From CAZOHN01 sp964579325 (lineage in GTDB: Bacteria; Pseudomonadota; Alphaproteobacteria; Rhodobacterales; Rhodobacteraceae), in NCBI GenBank assembly GCA_964579325.1, contig CAZOHN010000027.1, forward strand, positions 1 through 27,348: a DNA stretch of 27,348 nucleotides, in the 5' to 3' direction. Each line of letters opens with the position of its first letter. Position 1 is the first letter of the stretch. Below are positions 1 through 7,665 of the stretch, one piece after another. The notes under the pieces were generated by a model. The model was not told where the DNA came from. It ran no database searches and saw only the letters and a program-made list of their open reading frames with translations. The position numbers and the translations under genes were made by a program.

Positions 1-1
1 C

Positions 2-610
2 TACCCGCATGTCCGCGAGCTGGTCCCGCTGATGGCCGAGGGTCTGATCCTGCCCTACCTCGACATCCCTTTCCAGCACGCCCACCCCGACACGCTGCGC
101 CGCATGGCCCGCCCCGCCGCCGCTGCCCGCACCCTCGACGAGATCGCCGCCTGGCGCGCGATCTGCCCCGGGATCACGCTGCGCAGCACCTTCATCGTGG
201 GCTACCCCGGCGAGACCGAGGCCGAGTTCCAGACGCTCCTCGACTGGCTCGACGAGGCGCAACTCGACCGGGTGGGGTGCTTCAAGTACGAAAACGTCAA
301 GGGCGCCCGCTCGAACGCCCTGCCCGACCATGTACCCGAAGAGGTGAAGGACGACCGCTACGCCCGCTTCATGGAGAAGGCGCAAGCGATCTCTGAAACC
401 AGGCTCGCAGCGAAGATCGGCACCCGGGTCGAGGTCATCGTTGACGGGGCCGACCAGGATGGGGCCACGTGCCGTACCAAGGCCGACGCCCCGGAGATCG
501 ACGGCAACCTCTTCATTGACGAGGGTTTCGAGGGACTCGCCCCCGGCGACATCCTCACGGTAGAAGTGGACGAGGCCGGGGAGTACGACCTGTGGGGGCG
601 GCGAGTCTGA
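2..610 (+). CDS. rimO: Ribosomal protein S12 methylthiotransferase RimO, 3' part
   Basis: The reading frame is open from the first bases of the window, so the 5' half lies outside; about 202 residues of a protein usually near 450 remain. RimO is a radical-SAM enzyme that adds a methylthio group to an aspartate of ribosomal protein S12. What is left is the end of the radical-SAM barrel, with YPHVRELVPLM, the LPYLDIPFQH strand, the RRMARP stretch and FIVGYPGE, followed by a C-terminal TRAM-type RNA-binding domain that ends in YDLWGRRV. The radical-SAM CxxxCxxC cluster and the N-terminal UPF0004 domain are outside the window. The gene ends 90 bases before the next start and looks like a housekeeping neighbour with no link to the catabolic genes downstream. 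Confidence 0.93.
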   Translation, partial: YPHVRELVPLMAEGLILPYLDIPFQHAHPDTLRRMARPAAAARTLDEIAAWRAICPGITLRSTFIVGYPGETEAEFQTLLDWLDEAQLDRVGCFKYENVKGARSNALPDHVPEEVKDDRYARFMEKAQAISETRLAAKIGTRVEVIVDGADQDGATCRTKADAPEIDGNLFIDEGFEGLAPGDILTVEVDEAGEYDLWGRRV

Positions 611-700
611 GGCAGCTCCAACCCATGGAGTTCTCGGCTGGCGCGACTCGGCGGCACGGGTCTATCCTTCCGCCGGCATTGCGCAGTGCCAGGACATCTC

Positions 701-1621
701 ATGGCTATCCCGAATACCGTACTCACCGGATCCGTCGGCTTCGCCGGCATGAACCGAAAGCCTGACGTCTCGCTGGTCCAGACGTTCCTCAACGCGGTCC
801 CGGGATCACGAGGAGGGCCGTTGCCGCTCCTTGACACCGATGGCCTCTGCGGGCCGATCACCACCGGCGCGATCCGCCGTTTCCAGCAGATGAACCAGTG
901 TCCTGCCGATGGTCGCATTGATCCTGGCATGACGACCGAAACTGCGCTCCTGCGGCTTCTCGAACAGTTGGGCAAGCTCGCCGCCCTGATCGGCGGAGGT
1001 CTGGCGATACCGGCCACTCCCCCGCCGGCACCGGTCCCGAGCGGCCCCAACACACCGGTGCGGCAAAGGTATGTCGCCACCGCGCGGGGTTTGCTTCCAC
1101 CGGCGGGACAGCTCACGGCTGGCGGAGGCGGCGGTCCCAAGGGCACCGGCTGCGGGGAATTTCCGGGCCGGGTGTTCACCCGGCTGCCGGTCAAGCCGCC
1201 GCAAGTGGCGGGCGCCTTCAACGTTGAGATCGCGGGCGCGGGGCGCATCTACCTCACGTCGCCCACGACATGGTGGGAGAAGTTCGCACAGGAGATCGAC
1301 CGGAAGCACAACCCCGCTCGGAAGTGCTGGACTGCCTTCAACGGCGGCAACCGACCGTTGCAGGGCGACATCTATCTGCTCGGGATGCATGACAACCCCG
1401 CTCGCTTCCAACATGTCGGGGTCATCATCTCGGCCACCGGCACCGATTGGCTGACCGCTGACGGCGGGCAGGGAAACGGCTGGCAGTCAGGCCTGATGAA
1501 GCGGACGTTCCAAGGCGACGGGACGATCACCGGCGAGTTCGGGAACATGGCGAAGCTGGTCGGCTGGGTCGATCTCGACGCAGTATACGCAGTGGCGAGA
1601 AGCAGCTTTCCTCCGATCTGA
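701..1621 (+). CDS. Peptidoglycan-binding domain protein with putative NlpC/P60- or CHAP-like cysteine hydrolase domain
   Basis: Protein of 306 residues. Residues about 20-90 resemble a PG_binding_1 domain: a hydrophobic VQTFLN helix, DGLCGPITTGAIRRFQQ and a DGRIDP turn. A Pro/Gly-rich linker (about 103-150) leads to a C-terminal region with Cys151 in GTGCGEFPG, a GDIYLL strand, His238 in FQHVGVI and ADGGQG (Asp254). That order of Cys, GD-strand, His and a following acidic residue is what CHAP and NlpC/P60 amidases show; the assignment is by motif only. ATG at 701 is preferred over an in-frame GTG at 686 because AGGA lies six bases before it. No signal peptide or membrane segment is visible, which is odd for a wall hydrolase and leaves a phage lysin relic or a type VI secretion amidase effector as alternatives. 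Confidence 0.72.
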   Translation: MAIPNTVLTGSVGFAGMNRKPDVSLVQTFLNAVPGSRGGPLPLLDTDGLCGPITTGAIRRFQQMNQCPADGRIDPGMTTETALLRLLEQLGKLAALIGGGLAIPATPPPAPVPSGPNTPVRQRYVATARGLLPPAGQLTAGGGGGPKGTGCGEFPGRVFTRLPVKPPQVAGAFNVEIAGAGRIYLTSPTTWWEKFAQEIDRKHNPARKCWTAFNGGNRPLQGDIYLLGMHDNPARFQHVGVIISATGTDWLTADGGQGNGWQSGLMKRTFQGDGTITGEFGNMAKLVGWVDLDAVYAVARSSFPPI

Positions 1622-1704
1622 CACCACTGCGGGCCGCCCCCTTGACGGCGTGTGCCTTCGCGCTAAGCCAACGCCTCGAGGTAAGCCTCATCAGGAGTCA
1701 ACCC

Positions 1705-1947
1705 GTGACCGATTTCCCGCACACTGCCCGGAGAACCCCCTTCAAGGTCGAGGTGGAGGAGGGGAAGACCTACTTCTGGTGCGCCTGCGGGAAATCGGCG
1801 CGGCAGCCGTTCTGTGATGGAAGCCACAAGGATACCGCCTTCACACCCAAGAAATGGACCGCCGACAAGACGGGGCCGGCGTGGCTGTGCGGCTGCAAGC
1901 AGTCGAGCAACGCCCCGTACTGCGATGGATCGCACAACCACCTCTGA
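1705..1947 (+). CDS. Double CDGSH iron-sulfur domain protein
   Basis: Small protein of 80 residues with two complete CDGSH signatures, CACGKSARQPFCDGSH and CGCKQSSNAPYCDGSH. In this family three Cys and one His per motif hold a redox-active [2Fe-2S] cluster, as in mitoNEET and bacterial relatives; physiological partners are generally unknown and the protein is probably cytoplasmic. The start is taken as GTG at 1705, which has AGGAG eight bases upstream (1692-1696); the frame is open further upstream to 1642, but that adds residues unlike the family. It lies 83 bases after the wall-hydrolase gene and converges on the minus-strand operon. No functional link to either neighbour is evident. Confidence 0.9.
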   Translation: MTDFPHTARRTPFKVEVEEGKTYFWCACGKSARQPFCDGSHKDTAFTPKKWTADKTGPAWLCGCKQSSNAPYCDGSHNHL

Positions 1948-1963
1948 GCCGCCGGCTTGCTCC

Positions 1964-1992
1964 CCTCGCCCGAGGTGCCCATGCGGGCGGGG
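1964..1992. terminator. Hairpin between convergent genes, possible bidirectional terminator
   Basis: CCTCGCCCG at 1964-1972 can pair with CGGGCGGGG... at 1984-1992 (nine pairs including one G-T wobble) around an 11-base loop. It sits between the stop of the CDGSH gene and the stop of the flavoprotein gene on the other strand. No T-tract follows on either side, so intrinsic termination is uncertain. Confidence 0.4.
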
Positions 1993-2015
1993 AGGCCTAG
2001 CCAGCGGCGTCGCGC

Positions 2016-4094
2016 TCACGGCTCCAGAGCCGCAATCTCCCTTCGGAATGGCAGTGCATCGCCGATGCCAGGGAGGTCCAGTCCTTCGGCATAGGCCCGG
2101 CCCGCGTAGGTCGCCCAGGCGATGGGCGCGGGGGCGGCGGCATCGCCGATGAGCCTGATGCTCGAGATCCCGGCGCCCTCCCATTCGGCTTGACGCGCTT
2201 TCAACGCGCGCCACAGCGCGTCCTCGCCCTCCCGGCTCGTCACCATCACCACGGCGTCCGCAGCCACCGCCTCCTCGCGTCCAGTGAAGGTGCACGCCAC
2301 CCGGACGCCACCCGTCCCGACAGCGACCGGCGCGCGGGAGAGGTGCAGCCGCACGCCGATCTCCAGAAGGCGGCGCTGGATGATGCCCTGTTCGAGCGTG
2401 TTGTAGGCCCAGTCGGCCGGGCGTTGCGCGGGGCAGACGAACTCCACCCGACAGCCGCGCGCAACCAGAAGCTCGGCCAGCACCGAACCCATGTAGTAGT
2501 GGTCGTCATCGTAGAGGACGACCGTGCCGCCTTCGGGACCCCGCCCGTCCATCAGGTCGTCGGGGGTGAAGACCGGCATCGCGGGGTCGGTCGGGATCGG
2601 GTCGAGGTGGTAGCGCGCCACCGCATCGCGCCGCCAGGTCGCGCCGGTGGCAAGGCAGACGTGCTCCATTCCCATACCGAGAATATCGTCGGCGGTGAGC
2701 CGGCTGTCGAAATAGGTCTGCACGTTGGGCATCGGCGCGATCCGGCCGGTTCGGTAGTCGGCGACCCGCCCCCAGGCCGACAGGCCCGGCAGCCGCCGCT
2801 CGCGCGTCACCCGGCCGCCGAGGGAGGTGCCCGCCTCGGCAAGCGCGACCTCGTAGCCCCGCATCCCGAGGACCCGCGCAGCCTCGAGACCCGCCGGGCC
2901 GCCGCCGACCACGAGGACGGACGAGGAGGGTCCCTTGGCGCGAACCCTCTCGGGGTGCCAGCCCTTGCGCCATTCCTCCATGAACGAGGGGTTCTGCGTG
3001 CAGCGGCTGATCGACGAGGTCATGTCGCCGGTGACGCAGATGTTGCAGCCGATGCACTCGCGAATCTCGTCGATCCGGCCCTCCTCGACCTTCTTCGGCA
3101 GGAAGGGATCGGCGATCGAGGGCCGCGCGGCACCGATGAAGTCGAGGATGCCCGCCTTCACCTGCCGCACCATGGCGTCGGGCGAGGTAAAGCGGCCGAC
3201 CCCCACCACCGGACGCGAGGTGAGCTCCTTTATCCCGCGCACGAGGTCCTCCTGTGCGCCCTCGTCCTTGAACCGCGACGTGCCCGAGCACTGCTCCCAG
3301 GTTCCGTGCGCGAGGTCCCACAGGTCGGGCAGCTCGGCGTGAAGCCCGATCAGGTCGCGCACCTCGGCGTTGGAAAAGCCGCCCTCTCCTGCCTCGTGCA
3401 GCGACAGCCGCACCGAGATCGCGACCTCGCCCTTCGTCGCCTCGCGGCCTTCCTCGATGACCTCGCGAAGAAACCGGGCACGGTTGATGAGCGTCCCGCC
3501 ATAGGCATCGGTCCGCCGGTTGGTGCGGCGCGACAGGAAATGCTGGAAGATCCCGAAGCCATGTGCGCCATAGAGGCACACGATGTCATAGCCTGCCCGC
3601 TGCGAACGGACGAAGGCATTCCGGAACCACCGCCGCAGGTCGGCTATGTCCTCGAGGTCCATCCCTCGCGCCTGAACCGGATCGGGCGTGAACGTGAGGA
3701 TCGGGCCGGGGCTGACGGCGCGGGGCACCTCCTTGGTATAGAAGTTCGGCCCGTTGATCCCGGAGTAGGCCAGTTCGATCCCCGCGAGCGCCCCGCCTTC
3801 GTGAATCGCATCCGCCATCCGCGCGAGCGCGGGGATGTCGCGGTCGTCCCACAGGCGCAGCTCGATGAAGGGCGTGATCTCGGAGGTGTGGTGCATCTCC
3901 ACCTGCTCGGTGAAGACCACCGCCCAGCCACCCTCGGCCTTGACCCGCCGCATTTCCGCTACGGCGGAAGGGTCGCGGTAGCCACCGCCATTGCAGTGCG
4001 GGACCTGGAAGAAGCGGTTCTTGGCGACCTTAGGGCCAATGCGGACGGGCTCGAACAGGATGTCGTAGCGCGCGTCGCGGCTATCCTTCGGCAT
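2016..4094 (-). CDS. Trimethylamine/dimethylamine dehydrogenase-family flavoprotein, probable N-demethylase
   Basis: Protein of 692 residues built like trimethylamine dehydrogenase: an old-yellow-enzyme FMN barrel (about 10-345), a [4Fe-4S] motif CIGCNICV plus Cys365, and two nucleotide-binding lobes starting at VVGGGPAGLEAA (about 395). Family landmarks are RNRF-like KNRFFQVPH, Tyr175 and His178 in LYGAHGF, and ARPSIADPFLP. Relatives oxidatively remove N-methyl groups and pass electrons to an electron-transfer flavoprotein. By alignment from memory, the aromatic bowl that holds trimethylammonium is altered: Tyr60 becomes Gln64 (as I recall in dimethylamine dehydrogenase), Trp355 becomes Asp357, and Asp267 falls near Cys269. 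An N-methyl amino acid or secondary/tertiary amine is therefore likelier than trimethylamine. ATG at 4094 is preferred over an upstream extension because AAGGGAC precedes it and it begins five bases after the nitrilase stop. Last gene of the operon. Confidence 0.88.
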   Translation of the reverse strand: MPKDSRDARYDILFEPVRIGPKVAKNRFFQVPHCNGGGYRDPSAVAEMRRVKAEGGWAVVFTEQVEMHHTSEITPFIELRLWDDRDIPALARMADAIHEGGALAGIELAYSGINGPNFYTKEVPRAVSPGPILTFTPDPVQARGMDLEDIADLRRWFRNAFVRSQRAGYDIVCLYGAHGFGIFQHFLSRRTNRRTDAYGGTLINRARFLREVIEEGREATKGEVAISVRLSLHEAGEGGFSNAEVRDLIGLHAELPDLWDLAHGTWEQCSGTSRFKDEGAQEDLVRGIKELTSRPVVGVGRFTSPDAMVRQVKAGILDFIGAARPSIADPFLPKKVEEGRIDEIRECIGCNICVTGDMTSSISRCTQNPSFMEEWRKGWHPERVRAKGPSSSVLVVGGGPAGLEAARVLGMRGYEVALAEAGTSLGGRVTRERRLPGLSAWGRVADYRTGRIAPMPNVQTYFDSRLTADDILGMGMEHVCLATGATWRRDAVARYHLDPIPTDPAMPVFTPDDLMDGRGPEGGTVVLYDDDHYYMGSVLAELLVARGCRVEFVCPAQRPADWAYNTLEQGIIQRRLLEIGVRLHLSRAPVAVGTGGVRVACTFTGREEAVAADAVVMVTSREGEDALWRALKARQAEWEGAGISSIRLIGDAAAPAPIAWATYAGRAYAEGLDLPGIGDALPFRREIAALEP

Positions 4095-4099
4095 GTCCC

Positions 4100-4861
4100 T
4101 TACTCCACGGGGCGGAAGTCGGCACGCTGGGTCGAGAGGCGATCGACCTCGATCTGCGCGTCGAGATCGGCGATTAGGGTCGCTTCGCCGCGCCCCGCCC
4201 GCACGATCGGCATCCCGTCCGGACCTGCGATGAGAGACCCGCCACAATAGCCGAGGTCGCACTCGGCACCGCAATAGTTTGCATAGGCGATGGTGACGGC
4301 ATGGTTCACGGCATGGGCGGGCACGACATAGCGGCTGACGTGATCGAAAGGATCCATGTTGGCGGTGGGCACGAGGATCAGGTCGACGCCACGCGCCGCG
4401 AGCCGGGCGACATGGCCCGAGAACTCGACATCATAGCAGACCATCATCGCGGCATGCCGACCGCCGAGGGGGAAGCTGGAGAAGCCCACTCCGGGAGTGA
4501 AAATCGCCTGCTCGCGCGGACCGAAGAGCTGAACCTTCCGGTAGTGTCCGAGCGTGGCGCCATCCGGCCCAAGTGCCAGGGCTGAATTGTAGACCTGCTC
4601 CCCTGCGCGTTCGGCGAAGCCGAGGATCAGCGCGACCCCTGCCTCGCGCACAAGCCCCGCAAGGCGGAGATGCCAGTCGCCGCCCAGTGGCTGGGCCAGG
4701 GCGGCGACCTGCGGATGATTGTAGCCAGGTAGGAACAGTTCGGGAAGCAATGCCGCCTCCGCCCCCGCCGCACGGGCGGTGGCGAGGACTTCAGCCACCC
4801 TCGCGAAGGCATCGTCGACCCGCCCCGCGGGCGAGGGACACTGGCAGACGACAAGCTTCAT
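4100..4861 (-). CDS. Nitrilase-superfamily carbon-nitrogen hydrolase (probable amidase)
   Basis: Protein of 253 residues covering one nitrilase-superfamily domain. The catalytic triad is readable: Glu41 in LLPELFLPGYN, Lys109 in HYRKVQLFG and Cys142 in MMVCYDVEF, with the second conserved Glu117 in GPREQAIF. The short length and the GYN and CYDVEF contexts fit amidase or N-carbamoyl-amine hydrolase branches better than true nitrilases. It would hydrolyse a C-N bond of an amide or carbamoyl intermediate in the cytoplasm and release ammonia. It lies 15 bases after the binding-protein gene and five bases before the flavoprotein gene, so all are probably on one transcript and it should act on the imported compound or its breakdown product. 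GGGAGAGAACGGGA precedes the ATG. The exact substrate cannot be read. Confidence 0.86.
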   Translation of the reverse strand: MKLVVCQCPSPAGRVDDAFARVAEVLATARAAGAEAALLPELFLPGYNHPQVAALAQPLGGDWHLRLAGLVREAGVALILGFAERAGEQVYNSALALGPDGATLGHYRKVQLFGPREQAIFTPGVGFSSFPLGGRHAAMMVCYDVEFSGHVARLAARGVDLILVPTANMDPFDHVSRYVVPAHAVNHAVTIAYANYCGAECDLGYCGGSLIAGPDGMPIVRAGRGEATLIADLDAQIEVDRLSTQRADFRPVE

Positions 4862-4876
4862 TCCCGTTCTCTCCCT

Positions 4877-5899
4877 CTACTTCTTGAGGTTCAGCCAGAT
4901 CGCGTCATAGAGTCTCTGGGTCTCCTCGTCGCAGACTTCGATGAACGCGCCCGGCGCGGAGTCCGCCGGCGGGTTGTTCTCGGGGCTGTTCTTGATCTCT
5001 TCGTCGAGGAACGGTGCCACCCCTTCGACGCCTGCCGTGTAGGCCGCATAGTTGGTGACAGCGGCGGCGTTCTCGGGCTCGAGGAGGAAGTTCATGAACC
5101 GGAGTGCAGCGTCGCGGTTCGGCGCGTCCTTTAGGAGCACCACGTTGTCCATCCAGACAACGTATCCTTCCTTCGGATAGGCGTATTCGACGTTCGCTCC
5201 CTCGGCTCGCGCCTTTGCGGAAAAGCCGTTGTAGATCATCCCCGCCGCCGCCTCGCCCGACACAAGGACGTCCTTGGCGGTGTCCGACCCGAACGAGGCC
5301 CAGTGCGGCTTGGCCGCGAGCAGCATGTCGTTCAGCGCCCGGAGCTGGTCGCGATCGGTCGAACATTGCGGGATGCCGAGATAGAGTGAACCCAGAGCCA
5401 GCACCTCGCCCTGGCTGTCCAGGACATTGATCTTTCCCGAGAGTTCCGGCGGCGGGTCGAAGATCAGGGCAAGCGTGTCGATGTCGCCCTGGAAGACATC
5501 GCGGTTCACCGAAAACGCGGTCGAGCCCCACTGGTAGGGGATCGAGTGGCTGCGGCCCGGGTCGAACGGCACGTCGAGCCACTGGTCCTCGATGTTGCCG
5601 AAGCTCGGGACCTCATCGGGCGTGAAGCTGTCGAGAAGACCATCGCCCGCCATGATCGCAACCATGTAGTCGCCGGGCACCGCGACGTCGTACTGGCCGA
5701 GCTTGCCGGCCTTGAGCGAGGCGAGCATCGCCTCGTTGCTGTCGTAGGTGTCGATGGTCACGGCAATGCCCGTCTCGGCGGTGAACTTGTCCACCAGTTC
5801 CTGGGGAATGTACTCGAACCAGTGGTAGACCTTCAGTTCTTCCGCAGTGGCCGCGGTGGCTAGGGCGGCGAGGGATGCACCGAGCAGCAGTCTCTTCAT
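4877..5899 (-). CDS. Polyamine-type ABC transporter periplasmic binding protein (PotD/PotF-like)
   Basis: Protein of 340 residues with a signal peptide (MKRLLLGASLAALATAATA, likely cut before EELK), then a PotD-like fold: VYHWFEYIP, TYDSNEAMLA, YDVAVPGDYMV, IPYQWGSTAFSVN and GYVVWMDNV. Compared with E. coli PotD from memory, the Trp and Tyr of the first ligand box (Trp27, Tyr30), Tyr78, Glu165, Trp249 and Asp251 are kept. PotD Asp168 aligns with Ser and Trp229 with Tyr223. A cationic amine ligand is therefore likely, but not necessarily spermidine or putrescine. AAGGAGGT precedes the start. It is the fourth gene of the operon, in potABCD order, and is followed directly by the nitrilase and flavoprotein genes. 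Confidence 0.9.
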   Translation of the reverse strand: MKRLLLGASLAALATAATAEELKVYHWFEYIPQELVDKFTAETGIAVTIDTYDSNEAMLASLKAGKLGQYDVAVPGDYMVAIMAGDGLLDSFTPDEVPSFGNIEDQWLDVPFDPGRSHSIPYQWGSTAFSVNRDVFQGDIDTLALIFDPPPELSGKINVLDSQGEVLALGSLYLGIPQCSTDRDQLRALNDMLLAAKPHWASFGSDTAKDVLVSGEAAAGMIYNGFSAKARAEGANVEYAYPKEGYVVWMDNVVLLKDAPNRDAALRFMNFLLEPENAAAVTNYAAYTAGVEGVAPFLDEEIKNSPENNPPADSAPGAFIEVCDEETQRLYDAIWLNLKK

Positions 5900-5920
5900 T
5901 TGGTTGACCTCCTTGTTGGA

Positions 5921-6724
5921 TCAGGTTCGGACCCGTTGGCCGGTGCGGCCTGCGAGCCAGGATAGCGTGACGAACAGGATGGAAACGGCGAGCATCATCG
6001 TCGAGATCGCCATGATGTTGGGCTTGATGCCCTGTTTGACCGACCCGAAGATCGCGGTCGGCAAGGTCTCCATCCCCGCGCCCTTGACGAAATTGGTGAT
6101 GATGAAGTCGTCGAGCGAGATGATGAAGGCGAGCAGGAACCCCGAAAGCACCCCGGGCGCGAGAAGCGGCAGCAGGACCAGCCGGAACGAGGCCCAGCGC
6201 GAGGCGTAGAGATCGCGGGCGGCGGCCTCGAAGGCGGGATCGATCCCGCCGAGGCGGGCGGCGATGGGCAGATAGGCGAAGGGGATGCAGAAGGTGATGT
6301 GGGCGATCAGGATCGTCAGGTAGCCCGTGGTCAGGCCGATGGTGGAGAAGAAGATCAGCGTCGCCACCGCCGTGACGATCTCGGGCACCATCAGGGGCAG
6401 GTTGATGAGCGCGAAGGTCGCCGACTTGCCGACGAAGCGGCCCGAGCGGATCATCGCGACGGCGGCCGCCACGGCGACGGAGGTCGCAACGGTCGCGGCG
6501 AGGAACGCGATGGTGACCGAGTTCCAGGCGGCGGCCTTGAAGCGCGGCGCCTCGGGGCCGGTGAAGACGTCGGCGTACCAGCGCAGCGAGAAGCCTTCCC
6601 AGGCGGTGATCGAAGGTGAGGCGTTGAAGGAGTAGACCGTGACCACGAGAAGCGGCGTGTAGAGGATGAAGAGGCAGAGCGCCGTGAGGAGCCCAAAGCC
6701 CGGATAGCGAGCAAGCCGGCTCAT
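5921..6724 (-). CDS. ABC transporter permease (PotC-like)
   Basis: Protein of 267 residues with about six hydrophobic segments and the cytoplasmic EAA loop EAAARDLYASRWASFRLVLL, which docks onto the ATPase. The N-terminal YTPLLVVTVYSFNAS and the ISLDDFIITNFVKG segment after the EAA loop are typical of PotC-type permeases. It overlaps the preceding permease gene by four bases (ATGA), indicating translational coupling, and ends 21 bases before the binding-protein gene. It forms the inner-membrane channel with the other permease. Confidence 0.93.
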   Translation of the reverse strand: MSRLARYPGFGLLTALCLFILYTPLLVVTVYSFNASPSITAWEGFSLRWYADVFTGPEAPRFKAAAWNSVTIAFLAATVATSVAVAAAVAMIRSGRFVGKSATFALINLPLMVPEIVTAVATLIFFSTIGLTTGYLTILIAHITFCIPFAYLPIAARLGGIDPAFEAAARDLYASRWASFRLVLLPLLAPGVLSGFLLAFIISLDDFIITNFVKGAGMETLPTAIFGSVKQGIKPNIMAISTMMLAVSILFVTLSWLAGRTGQRVRT

Positions 6725-7665
6725 CCCCGCCCCTCCCCCCGCGTCTGGCTACGCGCGTAGAACAACAGGACAATCAGGACGAGGGTCACCAGGATCGTCG
6801 AAACGGCTGCGCCGAAAGGCCAGTTCCCGAGGCTTCCGCGGAACTGCTCGTCGATCAGCGAGCCGATCATGTAGGTCTTGGCACCGCCCAGAAGGTCTGG
6901 GGCAAGGAAGGACCCGAGCGAGGGGATGAACACGAGGATGCAACCGGCAACGATACCCGGCCGCACCACCGGGATCACCACCTCGCGCAGTGTGACCCAG
7001 CGCGAGGCACCCAGATCGGCAGCGGCTTCCGAAAGGCGCATGTCATAGCGTTCGACGGCGGCGTAGATCGGAAGGACCATGAAGGGCAGGTAGGAGTAGA
7101 ACAGACCCAGCTGCACTGCGACATTGGTGTTCAGGAGTCCGAGAGGAGCATCGATCAGCCCGGTGCCCATCAGCGCCTCGTTGAGCGGCCCCTGGTCGCG
7201 GATCAGGAACCTGAGCGACACGGTGCGGATAAGCAGGTTTACCCAGTAAGGCACTGTAATCAGAAAGAGCCAGGCGGTGCGCAGCTGCTTCGGCCTCGTG
7301 GCGATGAACCAGGCCGTAGGAAACCCGATGCTCAGGCAGAGCAGGGTAGCCATGACCGCCTGCCAGATCGAGCGCCAGAAGATCAGAAGGTAGGTGGTTT
7401 CGAGCCGGGGCGGGTCGTCGCCGAAAAGGCCGCGGTCGAGGAAGAACTGGTCGTAGGCGGCGAGCGTGAAGTCCCAGATCACGCCGCCGCGAAACTCCTT
7501 GGTGAGGAAGGAGTAGGTGACCATCAGCCCGACCGGGATCACGAGGAAGATGCCTATCACCGCCCAGGCGGGAAGGAGGAGCGGCACACGCAATCCGTGC
7601 CACGAGGTGTCGGCCCGCCCGCGCGCAGCGGGGACGTGACTTGTGGCTGGGACCGGACCGGCCAT
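6721..7665 (-). CDS. ABC transporter permease (PotB-like)
   Basis: Protein of 314 residues. A poorly conserved hydrophilic stretch of about 25 residues precedes the first membrane segment (LLLPAWAVIGIFLVIPVGLMV). The EAA loop is SEAAADLGASRWVTLREVVIP, and FIPSLGSFLAPDLLGG follows, as in PotB-type permeases. Its ATG overlaps the stop of the ATPase gene by one base (TGATG), and its stop overlaps the next permease by four. A later internal start would remove the divergent N-terminus, but the tight overlap favours the one given. Confidence 0.92.
   Translation of the reverse strand: MAGPVPATSHVPAARGRADTSWHGLRVPLLLPAWAVIGIFLVIPVGLMVTYSFLTKEFRGGVIWDFTLAAYDQFFLDRGLFGDDPPRLETTYLLIFWRSIWQAVMATLLCLSIGFPTAWFIATRPKQLRTAWLFLITVPYWVNLLIRTVSLRFLIRDQGPLNEALMGTGLIDAPLGLLNTNVAVQLGLFYSYLPFMVLPIYAAVERYDMRLSEAAADLGASRWVTLREVVIPVVRPGIVAGCILVFIPSLGSFLAPDLLGGAKTYMIGSLIDEQFRGSLGNWPFGAAVSTILVTLVLIVLLFYARSQTRGEGRG

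Noticed and set aside
686..700. GTG start for the peptidoglycan-binding protein
   Set aside because: ATG at 701 has AGGA at six bases, whereas the GTG lacks a ribosome site.
1642..1669. TTGACG...TAAGCC as a promoter of the CDGSH gene
   Set aside because: Only the -35-like box is good; the -10 match is two of six.
2190..4250. A 686-residue open frame on the plus strand opposite the flavoprotein gene
   Set aside because: It is antisense to a gene with clear family motifs; its translation is Arg/Pro/His-rich with no recognisable domain, typical of long shadow frames in GC-rich DNA.
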